Assembly (NCBI GenBank): GCA_034926785.1
Contig: JAYFQU010000004.1
Location: 1-49,198, forward strand
From: UBA7703 sp034926785
GTDB lineage: Bacteria; Bacillota; Clostridia; Christensenellales; CAG-138
Reading direction: 5' to 3'
Length of the DNA: 49,198 nt
Shown here: positions 1-7,947 of the stretch, in pieces
How the letters are laid out: each line of letters starts with the position of its first letter
Numbering within the stretch: the first letter of the stretch is position 1
Notes under the pieces: generated by a model
Told to the model about the DNA's origin: nothing
Seen by the model: the letters and a program-made list of their open reading frames with translations, nothing else
Database searches by the model: none
Translations under genes and position numbers: made by a program

Positions 1-131
1 GATGGGTTTTACTTTGGGTTAAAATGACGCGAATCGCGCCATTTTTTCACAAATTCGGCGAATGAATCGCCAAATTTGAAGGAACATGGGGGATTTTCGA
101 AATCCCCCAAACCCCCTACTGGGTTTGTTGA
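1..131 (+). repeat. Dispersed repeat family B, copy B1
   Basis: A multi-hairpin intergenic repeat. It aligns along its length with 15534-15661 and in part with the sequences flanking 47532-47718. It starts with GATGGGTTTTACTTTGGG and contains a terminator-like hairpin followed by a T-run (about 22-49), a second hairpin around AATTCGGCG/CGCCAAATT (51-76) and a third, GGGGGATTTTCGAAATCCCCC (about 87-107). No coding potential is apparent. The 5' end may continue outside the window. Confidence 0.75.
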
Positions 132-137
132 TGCTCT

Positions 138-163
138 GAAGCCCCCGCGTGAGCGGGGGCTTC
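138..163. terminator. Hairpin flanking repeat A1, left copy
   Basis: A GC-rich hairpin with the stem GCCCCCGC/GCGGGGGC and loop GTGA. A nearly identical hairpin lies at 355-382, on the other side of repeat A1. The loops differ and match slightly better if one copy is inverted. It could act as a terminator for the minus-strand gene ending at 412, although no good T-run follows it. Confidence 0.6.
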
Positions 164-166
164 GTG

Positions 167-352
167 CCGTTAAAAAACGAGTTTTTTAACGGGACAACCG
201 CTCTTTGCCTCTCGTCCTCCGGCCTCCGAACGGCAAAGAGCTGCGAAGAAACCGCCCGATTCCAGGCGATCCGTCGCGGTGGCAAAGCCACCGCAGCCGG
301 AATCGATGGGTTAAGGGCTGCGGCCCTTAACAATCCCGGGACTTTTTGGCAG
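167..352 (+). repeat. Dispersed repeat family A, copy A1
   Basis: A full-length 186-bp copy. It opens with the palindrome CCGTTAAAAAAC...TTTTTTAACGG and ends in GACTTTTTGGCAG, so the ends form an imperfect inverted repeat of about 11 bp. Between them are hairpins CTCTTTGCC/GGCAAAGAG, GCGGTGGC/GCCACCGC and TTAAGGGC/GGCCCTTAA. The same order is found at 7757, 32931 and 47532. Two similar hairpins (138-163, 355-382) flank it 3 and 2 bp from its ends. There is no ribosome binding site or convincing gene inside. Confidence 0.85.
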
Positions 353-354
353 AC

Positions 355-382
355 GAAAGCCCCCGCTTACGCGGGGGCTTTC
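355..382. terminator. Hairpin flanking repeat A1, right copy; probable terminator
   Basis: Stem GAAAGCCCCCGC/GCGGGGGCTTTC, 30 bp downstream of the stop of the minus-strand flavin reductase gene (stop at 412). It is the near-duplicate of the hairpin at 138-163. Confidence 0.65.
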
Positions 383-411
383 TATCGCTATTTTTGTTTT
401 AACCGGATCTG

Positions 412-1038
412 TTATCGAATAAAACTCGTCATGATCTTCGGCTCGTCCTCCGGCAGGGGGATTGCATCCTTGCCATGTTCTATCAGCTTGAGGAGCCAGG
501 CCATCGAGCGTGCGTTTTTCACGAGCGTCTGCATGCCTTCCCCGTCTCCGCTCGCCTCACCCGGCGCTCTGCCGTAGGCAATGGTCCAATACTGTGACGG
601 CGGAATGACCACCTGCGCAAGGTTAAGATAGTTGTTGAGCTGATGCACGACGTCTACCCCGCCCGCGCGGCGAACCACGGCGGCGCTGGTTGCAACCTTG
701 CCGCGAAAATAGCGGGAGCTTGAGTAAAAAACGCGATCCAGAAATGACTTCATCGTGCCCGGGATCCCCGCATAATACGTCGGACAGCCGAGGATGAACC
801 CCTCCGCATCCCGCATCTTCTGCGCAATTTCGTTTACGGAATCGTCGCCGAACACACAGCGATTGCCCTCGGACGTTCCGCAATGTCCGCATGCGATGCA
901 GCCGTGCAGGTTGAGATTGCCAACCTGAATCGTCTCGGTTTCAATCCCCTGCCGCTCCAGCTCGTCCGTCATGGCCTTAAGCGCCAGCGTCGTGTTGCCG
1001 TTTTTTCGCGGGCTGCCGTTGATTGCAATTACCTTCAT
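412..1038 (-). CDS. Flavodoxin-fold NADPH-dependent FMN reductase / iron-sulfur flavoprotein-like
   Basis: A 208-residue cytosolic protein with the flavodoxin-like fold of the NADPH-dependent FMN reductase family. The N-terminus has the phosphate-binding signature NGSPRKNGNT (residues 8-17). CIACGHC (47-53) resembles the cysteine cluster that binds 4Fe-4S in iron-sulfur flavoproteins, although the usual fourth cysteine was not placed with certainty. GCPTYY (84-89) and the following SFLDR are typical flavin-site elements. The likely role is FMN-linked electron transfer or reduction of a quinone-like or organic acceptor. It is the last gene of a minus-strand run, 38 bp after the HAD-IB gene. 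The substrate cannot be told from sequence. Confidence 0.85.
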   Translation of the reverse strand: MKVIAINGSPRKNGNTTLALKAMTDELERQGIETETIQVGNLNLHGCIACGHCGTSEGNRCVFGDDSVNEIAQKMRDAEGFILGCPTYYAGIPGTMKSFLDRVFYSSSRYFRGKVATSAAVVRRAGGVDVVHQLNNYLNLAQVVIPPSQYWTIAYGRAPGEASGDGEGMQTLVKNARSMAWLLKLIEHGKDAIPLPEDEPKIMTSFIR

Positions 1039-1076
1039 CCGCCTCGCTCCTTTCGTATTTGGTTCTGCTGCCTGTT

Positions 1077-1643
1077 TTACGCGATCGGAAACGGCTTTCG
1101 CTCGTCTCCCTTCACCAGAAACGCCTCCCGCGCAAGCTTTGCCAGCGGCAGATCGTTCCCGCTATCCGAATAAAATTGATCGATCTGCAGCTCCGGATAG
1201 CTCTCTCGCATGCGGCGCACCTTTTCTTCCCCGTGGCAGTTCTTGCCCGTATATCGCCCGCTTGCAGCGTCCACGCGCGAGGCAAGGAACCGCAGCCCCA
1301 GCCGCTGCATCACAGGGGCAAGCAAAAACTCCGGTGAAGCGGAGATGATCAAATCATCCTCCCGCTTCTGCGTAAAGTACCAGTCTTTGAGATTTTTATC
1401 GTGGTCGATCCAGAAGCGTTCCACCTCTTCCGCCACCTCCGGCACATGCCTGAGATAGCGATAGAAGCGCTCTTTGGCGCAGGTTTTGTCCAGCACCCCA
1501 AGCAGCATGCCCAAAAACCACGGCAATGCACACACGGCCGAGACAAGCACGCGCGGATACTTCATCGCGCAATGACGAAAGAAGTCATAGCTCGAATCAC
1601 CGCGATAAATCGTGTTATCGAAATCGTAAACGTGAATCAGCAA
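1077..1643 (-). CDS. HAD-IB family phosphatase (SerB-like subfamily)
   Basis: A haloacid dehalogenase-superfamily hydrolase of 188 residues. The DFDNT motif near the N-terminus supplies the aspartate nucleophile and the general acid. ISASPEFLL is motif II, and the C-terminal FYSDSGNDLPL carries the metal-binding aspartates. The frame stays open further upstream, but I place the start at TTG 1643. A ribosome binding site (GGAAAGGG) lies 6 bp before it, and the conserved domain begins immediately after. This makes the gene overlap the end of the preceding HAD gene by 7 bp, implying translational coupling. The family dephosphorylates small phosphoesters; the substrate is unknown. Confidence 0.85.
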   Translation of the reverse strand: MLIHVYDFDNTIYRGDSSYDFFRHCAMKYPRVLVSAVCALPWFLGMLLGVLDKTCAKERFYRYLRHVPEVAEEVERFWIDHDKNLKDWYFTQKREDDLIISASPEFLLAPVMQRLGLRFLASRVDAASGRYTGKNCHGEEKVRRMRESYPELQIDQFYSDSGNDLPLAKLAREAFLVKGDERKPFPIA

Positions 1644-2308
1644 GCGGTTCCCTTTCCAGAATCGTTCAGCACCAGCTCCGGTACGCGGGCAGGGTCGCCC
1701 GTGATGCAGGTTGCACCCGCGGCGAGAATCTCCTCCATCGAGCGAAAGCCCCAGTTGACGGAGACGCAACGCATGCCCGCATTGTGCGCAAACTGAACAT
1801 CCACATCCGAATCGCCAACATAGACCGCTTCCTCCGGCGCAACGCCAAAGTAGGTCATGATGAAATGCAGCACGTCCGGCGCGGGTTTGATGGCAAACTT
1901 ATCCATACGCCCGAGCACGAGCGAAAACAAATCCTTTGGATAGAGCGACTCCACCACCTTCACCGTGTCCGCATGCGGCTTGTTGGAGGCGATGGCGACC
2001 GTCACCCCCGCGGCCTTAATCTTCTCCACCGCTTCAACCATGCCGTCATAGGCGTGCGAGCGGTCGAGGCTGTGCTCCTTATAACGCTCCATAAAAATGC
2101 CCAGCACCTTCTGCGCCTGGTCCTTATGCTCCGCCGGTACGGCGTGTTCGCACATATAGTTGACGCTGTGACCGACGATTGCCGCAACGCGAGATTCCGT
2201 CAAAGCTGGAAATCCGCACTGCGCCAGCGCATAGTTGAGGCTGTCGGTAAGATCGTGGAGGGTGTTGACGAGCGTGCCGTCAAGATCGAATACGCAGAGT
2301 TTTACCAT
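1637..2308 (-). CDS. HAD hydrolase, phosphoglycolate phosphatase/PpaX-like
   Basis: A 223-residue HAD-IA phosphatase. FDLDGTLVNT at the N-terminus is motif I, IASNKPH is motif II, and the segment KPAPDV followed by VGDSDVDVQFAHNAG holds motifs III and IV, all in canonical order. An alpha-helical cap of the phosphoglycolate phosphatase type lies between motifs I and II. The start at ATG 2308 puts the nucleophile motif at the usual distance; a frame extension to 2344 is less likely. Candidate substrates are 2-phosphoglycolate, pyrophosphate or a nucleotide monophosphate. Its stop overlaps the start of the next HAD gene. Confidence 0.87.
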   Translation of the reverse strand: MVKLCVFDLDGTLVNTLHDLTDSLNYALAQCGFPALTESRVAAIVGHSVNYMCEHAVPAEHKDQAQKVLGIFMERYKEHSLDRSHAYDGMVEAVEKIKAAGVTVAIASNKPHADTVKVVESLYPKDLFSLVLGRMDKFAIKPAPDVLHFIMTYFGVAPEEAVYVGDSDVDVQFAHNAGMRCVSVNWGFRSMEEILAAGATCITGDPARVPELVLNDSGKGTAC

Positions 2309-2372
2309 GATGATTGTTCCCTGATTCCTTCTTGTGTTTCTCATTGTTGATCCGTTGCTCTGCCGCGGCCGC

Positions 2373-3266
2373 TTATAAACCCATCAAAATTCCAAACTGT
2401 CCAAGCATGACGAGCAGCGTGCCAAAGATAGAGGCCCCGGGCTGTTTCTCCTTTTGAAACATACGCGCAAAAAGCATTACAAACAGACTTACGAGCACGC
2501 CGATAGGCGCCAGCGCGCTCATCTCCCCGCGCAGGGAGGCGAAATAGGTCGCCGCATAGCTTCCCGCGAGGAACACCGCCGCAAAGAGCACGCCAAACCA
2601 TGCGCGCGGAGAAAAATCCCCCAACGTCGCTTGTTTTCTGCGCGCGAAGACAAAGATCCAGAGGAACACCGCCGCAAACGCCGCGCGCCAGACCTGATAG
2701 ACCTCGACTTCCAGCACATCGCCGATCAGCCCTTTTTGCAGCAGCTGCGCGCCCGCGCTCGCGACTACGGCGATGAGCGCATAAACAAACCAAAGCTGGC
2801 TCTGAATCTGCGGGGTCCGGCTCTCAATAAACACGATACCAAGCAGGATCAGCACCATACAGCAGATTTTCCAGAGTCCCATCGGCGCGCCAAACAAAAA
2901 ATGCGACACGGCAAGCGTAAGGAGCGATGAGACGGCATAAACCGGAAACACCTTGCTCACCCTGCCGCCCGTCAGCGCGGTAAACAGGCTCAACCACGTT
3001 AGCGCGGATAACAACCCGCAAAGCGCGAGCCAGACAAGCTGGATCCGCGTCACCGCAAGCGCGCGCGTGATCCCGCCGGTGAGCTGCAAAAGCCCGGCGC
3101 AGCAGAGCGTAAAAAGCAGCGCAAAGCAAGCCGAAGCGGCGGAAGGATCTGCGCGCTTTGCAGCGCAGCGAATCCAACTTGGCACTCCGCCGAGCAGAAT
3201 CGTGCTCACTACTGCAAGCGCAATCCAGATCAGCAGATTGCGAATTGCCAACGGGTCGAGTTCCAT
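2373..3266 (-). CDS. EamA/DMT-family membrane transporter
   Basis: A polytopic inner-membrane protein of 297 residues with about ten hydrophobic segments arranged as two EamA-type halves. It is a member of the drug/metabolite transporter superfamily. The start ATG 3266 is chosen because GGGAGG lies 6 bp upstream; an ATG at 3305 has no such site and would place polar residues before the first helix. It is probably the first gene of the minus-strand group 3266-412, with 64 bp to the HAD gene. The transported solute cannot be predicted. Confidence 0.83.
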   Translation of the reverse strand: MELDPLAIRNLLIWIALAVVSTILLGGVPSWIRCAAKRADPSAASACFALLFTLCCAGLLQLTGGITRALAVTRIQLVWLALCGLLSALTWLSLFTALTGGRVSKVFPVYAVSSLLTLAVSHFLFGAPMGLWKICCMVLILLGIVFIESRTPQIQSQLWFVYALIAVVASAGAQLLQKGLIGDVLEVEVYQVWRAAFAAVFLWIFVFARRKQATLGDFSPRAWFGVLFAAVFLAGSYAATYFASLRGEMSALAPIGVLVSLFVMLFARMFQKEKQPGASIFGTLLVMLGQFGILMGL

Positions 3267-3379
3267 AAGCCGCCTCCCACTTCTTTCCGCAAGGTATTGT
3301 ATCATACCGGCAGGTTTGCTACAACCGTTTGGCCCGCGAAATCAGGCGCTAAGAGCGCGTGTTACCCGCTCTTGTCCTA

Positions 3380-3388
3380 TGGTATACT
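3380..3388 (+). promoter_or_regulatory. Candidate extended -10 promoter of the C69 peptidase gene
   Basis: TGGTATACT is an extended -10 element 80 bp upstream of the ATG at 3468. No good -35 hexamer was seen at the usual spacing. Confidence 0.45.
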
Positions 3389-3467
3389 AGGGGTGGTACC
3401 CTTGTCCTAACCGCATCGGTAAGGCAAAACCATAATCCGCTCCGGTAAACCAGGAGGTTACAGACCT

Positions 3468-4691
3468 ATGTGCGATACACTCGGCCTTCTTCTAGGCTCC
3501 TCGGCACTCTTCGGAAAAAACAGCGACCGCAGCCCGAACGAGGCGCAGATATGCGAATATTATCCCGCCCGCATCCACGACGAGGAGGAGGTTGCCTGCA
3601 CCTATCGTTTGATTCCCGAAGTACGCGAAACGCTCGGCGTACTGCTCTCCCGGCCAACCTGGATGTGGGGCGCGGAGATCGGCGTTAACGAGGCGGGCGT
3701 CGCCATCGGCAACGAGGCGGTGTTTACCAAGGGAAACTATGGCGCGCCCTCTCTGACCGGCATGGATCTCTTGCGTCTCGCGCTGGAGCGCGGGGAGAGC
3801 GCGGAGCGCGCAGTCAGCGTGATTGTCGAACTCCTGGAGCGTTATGGTCAGGGTGGCAACTGCGGCTATGACCACACGTTTTATTATGACAACTCGTTTC
3901 TCGTGCTCGACAAGGGCAAGCTCTTCGTGCTCGAAACCTGCGGCAAAAACTGGGTGGTGAAGTCCTATCCGCGCGCTTCCATCAGCAACCGCCTTAGCAT
4001 CGGCGCAGATGGGGACCGATACGGCGGCGGCGTTTGCGACTTTGCAAAGGCGCATTCCGACCCGCTGTTTACCCATTTTTCCGGCTCCAAGCAGAGAAAG
4101 GAGCAAAGCGGCTGTGCGCTGCCTTCCATACGAAGCGAGGCGGATATGGCAAAAGCGCTTCGCACGCACGACGATGGCGTAGCGAATCCCTTTGCCGAAG
4201 GATCTGTCTCCAGCTGCTGTATGCACTACGGCGGCATGGTGGGCGACCACACCACCGCGAGCATGATCGTCCGTCTGAACGACGGAACACCGACGGTATT
4301 TCTCACAGGGACCTCTACGCCCTGCGTTTCGCTCTTGAAACCGTATCTGTTTGGCAACCCAGCGCGCCTGCCCATAGCACAGCTGGGCGGCGAAGATGCG
4401 CTCCATTACTGGCGCGCGGCGGAGCGCTACCGCCGGGCGCTGATCGGCCGTGTTGTCCCGGGAGAATTCTATGCCGAGCGGGACGCGCTGGAACAGCGCT
4501 GGATGGCGGATGTTTCCACCGACGCCGCCGAAATGGACGAGCTGCTCATCCGCGCGATTGCGGAGGAAGCGGCATTCTATGCAAAATACGATCCGCAGAT
4601 GTTTGCAAAAGCAACGTGTAAGCGGTCGTTTACCAATCACTGGCAGAAGAAGAACCGCGTGTTTCTCGCGTCCGGTTCAAGCGAGGCATGA
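3468..4691 (+). CDS. C69-family peptidase / Ntn-hydrolase (secernin-like dipeptidase)
   Basis: A 407-residue protein that begins MCDTLG. In the C69/U34 peptidase and acyl-transferase families, the cysteine right after the initiator methionine becomes the N-terminal nucleophile once Met is removed. GKNSDRSPNE (residues 17-26), then WGAEIGVNEAGVAIGNEAV and the internal CCMHYGG segment, are typical of this group. No signal peptide is visible, so it acts in the cytosol. AGGAGG lies upstream of the start. Its last codons overlap the next gene (ATGA), so the two are probably coupled. It is likely a dipeptidase or an amide hydrolase of peptide-like substrates. Confidence 0.85.
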   Translation: MCDTLGLLLGSSALFGKNSDRSPNEAQICEYYPARIHDEEEVACTYRLIPEVRETLGVLLSRPTWMWGAEIGVNEAGVAIGNEAVFTKGNYGAPSLTGMDLLRLALERGESAERAVSVIVELLERYGQGGNCGYDHTFYYDNSFLVLDKGKLFVLETCGKNWVVKSYPRASISNRLSIGADGDRYGGGVCDFAKAHSDPLFTHFSGSKQRKEQSGCALPSIRSEADMAKALRTHDDGVANPFAEGSVSSCCMHYGGMVGDHTTASMIVRLNDGTPTVFLTGTSTPCVSLLKPYLFGNPARLPIAQLGGEDALHYWRAAERYRRALIGRVVPGEFYAERDALEQRWMADVSTDAAEMDELLIRAIAEEAAFYAKYDPQMFAKATCKRSFTNHWQKKNRVFLASGSSEA

Positions 4692-5890
4692 TGCTGCAGC
4701 CAAGAGAACAACTCGAGCAGGGCATCTCCCATCTGTTGAACGAACGGCGGATCATCAGCGGCATTGCCGTCTCCTATGGCGACCTTACGCGCGGCGAACA
4801 GTTCTGCCGCGGCAATTTAAGCGAGGTGCGATTGCAGGATGGCGAATTTTTGCCAGATGTTGCGCCGCTTGATGCTGATTCTATCTTTGACCTGGCCTCG
4901 GTCACCAAGCTCTTTACCTGCATCGCAGTTTTACAGCTCATCGAGCGGGGCAAGCTGCGTTTGGATTTACGCGTGGGTGAGATCGACCGGCGGTTTTCGC
5001 ATCTGTCGGATGTGACCATCGAAGAGTTGCTCTGCTTCCGCGCCGCGCTCAGCACCACCGCCCGCATGGACGCAGCCGCTGCCGCGGACGAGGCGGAAGC
5101 GCTGCTGTTTGATATCCGTCTTGGCCCGCCGCCTACGCGAAAGTTTTATACCGACATGGGCGCAATGGTGCTCAAATACATCGTGGAATCCGCCGCGGAC
5201 GCGTCGTTTGACGAAGTGCTCCAGGCGGGCATCATCCGTCCGCTCAACCTGACGCGCACCTTTGCCGCGATTCCGGCGGGTCTGCTCCCGCAAACCGTCA
5301 ACTGCAACTATGAGCGGCGGATTGTCAACGGGGAGTTCTGGCTGGATACCCGCTGTCCGCCCGGCACGGTCCACGACCCAAAGGCGCGACTGCTCAACAC
5401 AGGCCTTCCCGCTCCGTGTGGGCACGCGGGGCTCTTTGCGAGTCTGGCAGACATGACCAAACTCGCGCGCGGGCTTCTCGGCGGCGCGCTGTTGAGCCGC
5501 AAGACGCTGCTTGAGATCGGCGTCAACCGCACGGGCGGTAAGCTGCCCGACGGCTCGGACTCGCAATATATGGGCTATCTGTGCTACTCCAAGCAGCCGG
5601 TGCAAACCTTCAGCGAGGTGCCCGCCTATTTCGGCGAGCGGACGATTGCGCTCAACGGCTTTACGGGCAACCATTTTTCAGTCGATCCTGAGAAAAACCA
5701 GTTCATGATTCTGCTTGCCAATCGCATCCATAACCGCGCAACGACGGTCACCGGGCGCGCAAACCCGGAGGATCAAACAGAGACCATCCGCTGGAACGAC
5801 GGGAAGACCTATATCGTCTCCCAGAACTTCGTCTACACCAAGGACAAGTTTTTAAAGAACCATATCGGCCATATTCTCGCTGACTATTGA
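4688..5890 (+). CDS. Serine hydrolase of the beta-lactamase / class C penicillin-binding-protein fold
   Basis: A 400-residue protein with the class C beta-lactamase/esterase layout. The SxxK motif is S71-V-T-K74, and Y154-T-D supplies the second motif (YxN/YSD class). HAGLFAS further on is a typical segment of this esterase/peptidase group. No signal peptide is visible, which argues against a cell-wall penicillin-binding protein and for a cytosolic esterase or peptidase. The start overlaps the stop of the C69 peptidase gene by 4 bp (ATGA). The pair may process the same peptide or amide substrate, but this is inference. Confidence 0.85.
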   Translation: MMLQPREQLEQGISHLLNERRIISGIAVSYGDLTRGEQFCRGNLSEVRLQDGEFLPDVAPLDADSIFDLASVTKLFTCIAVLQLIERGKLRLDLRVGEIDRRFSHLSDVTIEELLCFRAALSTTARMDAAAAADEAEALLFDIRLGPPPTRKFYTDMGAMVLKYIVESAADASFDEVLQAGIIRPLNLTRTFAAIPAGLLPQTVNCNYERRIVNGEFWLDTRCPPGTVHDPKARLLNTGLPAPCGHAGLFASLADMTKLARGLLGGALLSRKTLLEIGVNRTGGKLPDGSDSQYMGYLCYSKQPVQTFSEVPAYFGERTIALNGFTGNHFSVDPEKNQFMILLANRIHNRATTVTGRANPEDQTETIRWNDGKTYIVSQNFVYTKDKFLKNHIGHILADY

Positions 5891-5898
5891 GCGAACGC

Positions 5899-5979
5899 CT
5901 CGCGGCGGCAAAGCCACCGCAGCCGGAATCGATGGGTTAAGGGCTGCGGCCCTTAACAATCCCGGGATTCTTTTGACAG
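5899..5979 (+). repeat. Truncated dispersed repeat family A, copy A2
   Basis: Only the distal part of family A is present: the hairpin GCGGC..GCCACCGC, the block TTAAGGGC/GGCCCTTAA, and the end CCCGGGATTCTTTTGACAG. It starts 9 bp after the stop of the serine hydrolase gene. The first half, with the palindromic end, is missing, and there is no duplicated hairpin on the left. Confidence 0.8.
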
Positions 5980-5983
5980 ACTG

Positions 5984-6012
5984 ACGGCGCGTCCTTGCGG
6001 ACGCGCCGTTTT
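5984..6012. terminator. Intrinsic terminator between convergent genes
   Basis: Hairpin ACGGCGCGTCC/GGACGCGCCGT followed by TTTT. It lies between the plus-strand hydrolase (ends 5890) and the minus-strand DMT gene (ends 6033). Confidence 0.75.
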
Positions 6013-6032
6013 AGTGCGCCGGTCACGCCGCT

Positions 6033-6929
6033 CTATTCAGCCAGATTGCGTACCGCTGTCAGGCGACGGGAAGCGCGCCTTTCCAGCAGCAGATTCAGCG
6101 CAAGGCCGAGAGCGACGAGCGATCCGCCGATGAGATTGGCAAGAGAAAACGCTCCATCCATCAGCGCATCGAGCAGCACGCCGGTAAACACCTGACCCAC
6201 AAACATCAGCAGCGTAATATACAGCTGCGGAATCTTCACCACAACAACGTTGCTCAGCCAAACGGTGATTACGCCGATGGCCCCGCCGAAGTAGATCCAC
6301 CAATTGGGCGAAAGGGAGAATCCGCGCAGAATCGGTTCCCCTGCGCCAAGGAAAAGAAACACGGGAATTGCCGTTAAAAGCCCCGTTACATAATTGAAGA
6401 ACGTACTGACATAGACGCTTGTTTTTTCCGCCAGGCGGGAGTTATAGGAGCGGGAGACGACGAGCAGCACACCGGAAAGAAATACCGCAAGCACCGGAAG
6501 AAACATGAAATCCCCGCCCATCATCCAGGCAATTCCGCCCGCAACAAGCAGTATGCCCGGGATCTGATGCGCCCGAAACGGATGCTTTCGCATGCCAAAG
6601 AGGCCAAACTGGTCAACCAAGATGCCCGCAACGCTCTGTCCGAACAGACCGATTGCGAGGATGGCGGAGACGCTGATCTTGCCAAAGGCGAAGTTTGTAC
6701 TCGCGGTTGTCGCAACGCCAAGCACACCGCCGATATAGAGGTACCATTTTTGCGCCTTTTGAAAGGGCTTTTCCCGCCGCCCCAGAATGATTGCGCCGAT
6801 GAGAACCAATCCAACGATATGGATGATGACGGTCGCGGAATACACGCCATAAAGCGTGGTCAACCCGCCGTTGATCGTAATCATGACGGCAACCATTATG
6901 CCGATGAACAGGGAAATCAGGTAATACAT
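6033..6929 (-). CDS. DMT-family transporter of the YdcZ (DUF606) type
   Basis: A 298-residue polytopic membrane protein with about ten hydrophobic helices forming two repeated DUF606 units. It begins MYYLISLFIGIMVAVMITIN; the NGGL/NGLL-like turn after the first helix is characteristic of this family. The start is supported by GGAGAG 6 bp upstream. It is divergent from a Crp/Fnr-type regulator across a 160-bp region holding a palindrome, so the regulator may control it. The substrate is unknown. Confidence 0.83.
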   Translation of the reverse strand: MYYLISLFIGIMVAVMITINGGLTTLYGVYSATVIIHIVGLVLIGAIILGRREKPFQKAQKWYLYIGGVLGVATTASTNFAFGKISVSAILAIGLFGQSVAGILVDQFGLFGMRKHPFRAHQIPGILLVAGGIAWMMGGDFMFLPVLAVFLSGVLLVVSRSYNSRLAEKTSVYVSTFFNYVTGLLTAIPVFLFLGAGEPILRGFSLSPNWWIYFGGAIGVITVWLSNVVVVKIPQLYITLLMFVGQVFTGVLLDALMDGAFSLANLIGGSLVALGLALNLLLERRASRRLTAVRNLAE

Positions 6930-7033
6930 TTCTATCTCTCCGAATGAATATCGTCCGGCGCAATCCGGCGCGCATCGTTGCGCGTCCCTACCCTGGACAC
7001 CTTGAGTATACGTTTTTCACTTGACACAACATA

Positions 7034-7045
7034 TGACATATGTCA
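7034..7045. promoter_or_regulatory. Palindromic operator candidate between the divergent DMT and Crp/Fnr genes
   Basis: TGACATATGTCA is a perfect 12-bp palindrome in the divergent intergenic region. Homodimeric Crp/Fnr proteins bind two-fold symmetric sites, so it could be the site for the regulator starting at 7090. A TTGACA hexamer lies just upstream at 7021-7026. The assignment is inference. Confidence 0.4.
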
Positions 7046-7089
7046 CACTTTAGTCGGTAGATTTTCATACAAAACATGGGGAAAACACG

Positions 7090-7743
7090 ATGCAAAAGCA
7101 AAAACTGCCGCCACAATACTATGAGAAGCTGGCGGAATATGACCTTGGCGGGCTTGACCCCGCCTCTGCGCAATTCATTCGCTATGAGCGCGGCGAATGG
7201 TTCTTGCAGGAGGGGCGCGAGATTGAATATCTCTATATCCTGCTCTCCGGCAAGGCAAAGGTCTGCATGAGCGACGCGAGCGGGCGCAGCCTGCTGTTGG
7301 CCTATTATATTTCAGACGGCATCATGGGCGATGTTGAACTGATGATGGGTAAGCGTGAGGCGATCTCCTCCGTCCAGGCACTCACCCCTCTGGTCTGCAT
7401 CGGGCTGCCGCTACAAATCTATATGCCGTCGCTATTATCGCACCTGCCCTTTGTGCTGCGCGCTGCGAAGGGACTCTCGGAGAAGCTCCACGCGCGGGTA
7501 ACAAGTACCACGGGCATTATCCTTCGCCCGTTTGAGGCACATCTTTGCGACTATATTCTGCAAAACGCGCAGGGCGGATGTTTTTCCGAGCGGCTGACGG
7601 ACGTCTCCGAGCAGCTCGGCGTGAGTTATCGCCATCTGCTGCGCTCGCTCAAGTCCCTCTGTGAGGCAGGGATACTGGAAAAGCGCACGAAGGGGTATTG
7701 GATCGCAAACGAACGCGAACTGCGCAAAAAAGCCGCTGACTAA
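7090..7743 (+). CDS. Crp/Fnr-family transcriptional regulator
   Basis: A 217-residue protein. Residues about 25-130 form a cyclic-nucleotide-binding-type beta barrel (FIRYERGEWFLQEGREIEYL, then GKAKVCM). The C-terminal third is a winged helix-turn-helix (LTDVSEQLGVSYRHLLRSL). It has no cysteine cluster of the classic FNR 4Fe-4S type; the three cysteines are scattered. The effector is therefore not evident. The start has GGGG 8 bp upstream. The last codons are inside a hairpin (7730-7751) copied beyond the adjacent repeat A3. It probably regulates the divergent transporter, itself, or both. Confidence 0.87.
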   Translation: MQKQKLPPQYYEKLAEYDLGGLDPASAQFIRYERGEWFLQEGREIEYLYILLSGKAKVCMSDASGRSLLLAYYISDGIMGDVELMMGKREAISSVQALTPLVCIGLPLQIYMPSLLSHLPFVLRAAKGLSEKLHARVTSTTGIILRPFEAHLCDYILQNAQGGCFSERLTDVSEQLGVSYRHLLRSLKSLCEAGILEKRTKGYWIANERELRKKAAD

Positions 7744-7751
7744 AACGGCTT
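7730..7751 (+). terminator. Hairpin flanking repeat A3, left copy, overlapping the crp-type stop codon
   Basis: AAGCCGCTGACTAAAACGGCTT contains the codons for the last residues and the TAA of the Crp/Fnr gene. The same 22 bp with two changes recur at 7948-7969 after repeat A3, including in-frame equivalents of the final Ala-Asp-stop codons. Confidence 0.6.
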
Positions 7752-7756
7752 ACCGG

Positions 7757-7941
7757 CCGTCAAAAAACGAGTTTTTTGACGGGGCAGCCGCTCTTTGCCT
7801 CTCGTCCGCCGGACTCCGAACGGCAAAGAGCTGCGAAGAAACCGCCCGATTCCGGGCGCCCCGTCACTGTGGCAACGCCGCTGTGGCCGGAACCAACGGG
7901 TTAAGGGCTGCGGCCCTTAACAATCCCGGGACTTTTTGACA
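7757..7941 (+). repeat. Dispersed repeat family A, copy A3
   Basis: A full-length copy of 185 bp. It starts with the palindrome CCGTCAAAAAAC...TTTTTTGACGG and ends in GACTTTTTGACA, giving imperfect terminal inverted repeats. The internal hairpins are in the same order as in A1. It sits 5 and 6 bp from the duplicated hairpins at 7730-7751 and 7948-7969. Confidence 0.87.
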
Positions 7942-7947
7942 AAATGA

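Noticed and set aside
149..577. Open frames inside repeat A copies that translate to similar peptides (LRTAKSCEETAR...)
   Set aside because: Both strands are open in several copies, no start has a ribosome binding site, and the sequence is explained by hairpins. The similarity follows from the DNA repeat itself.
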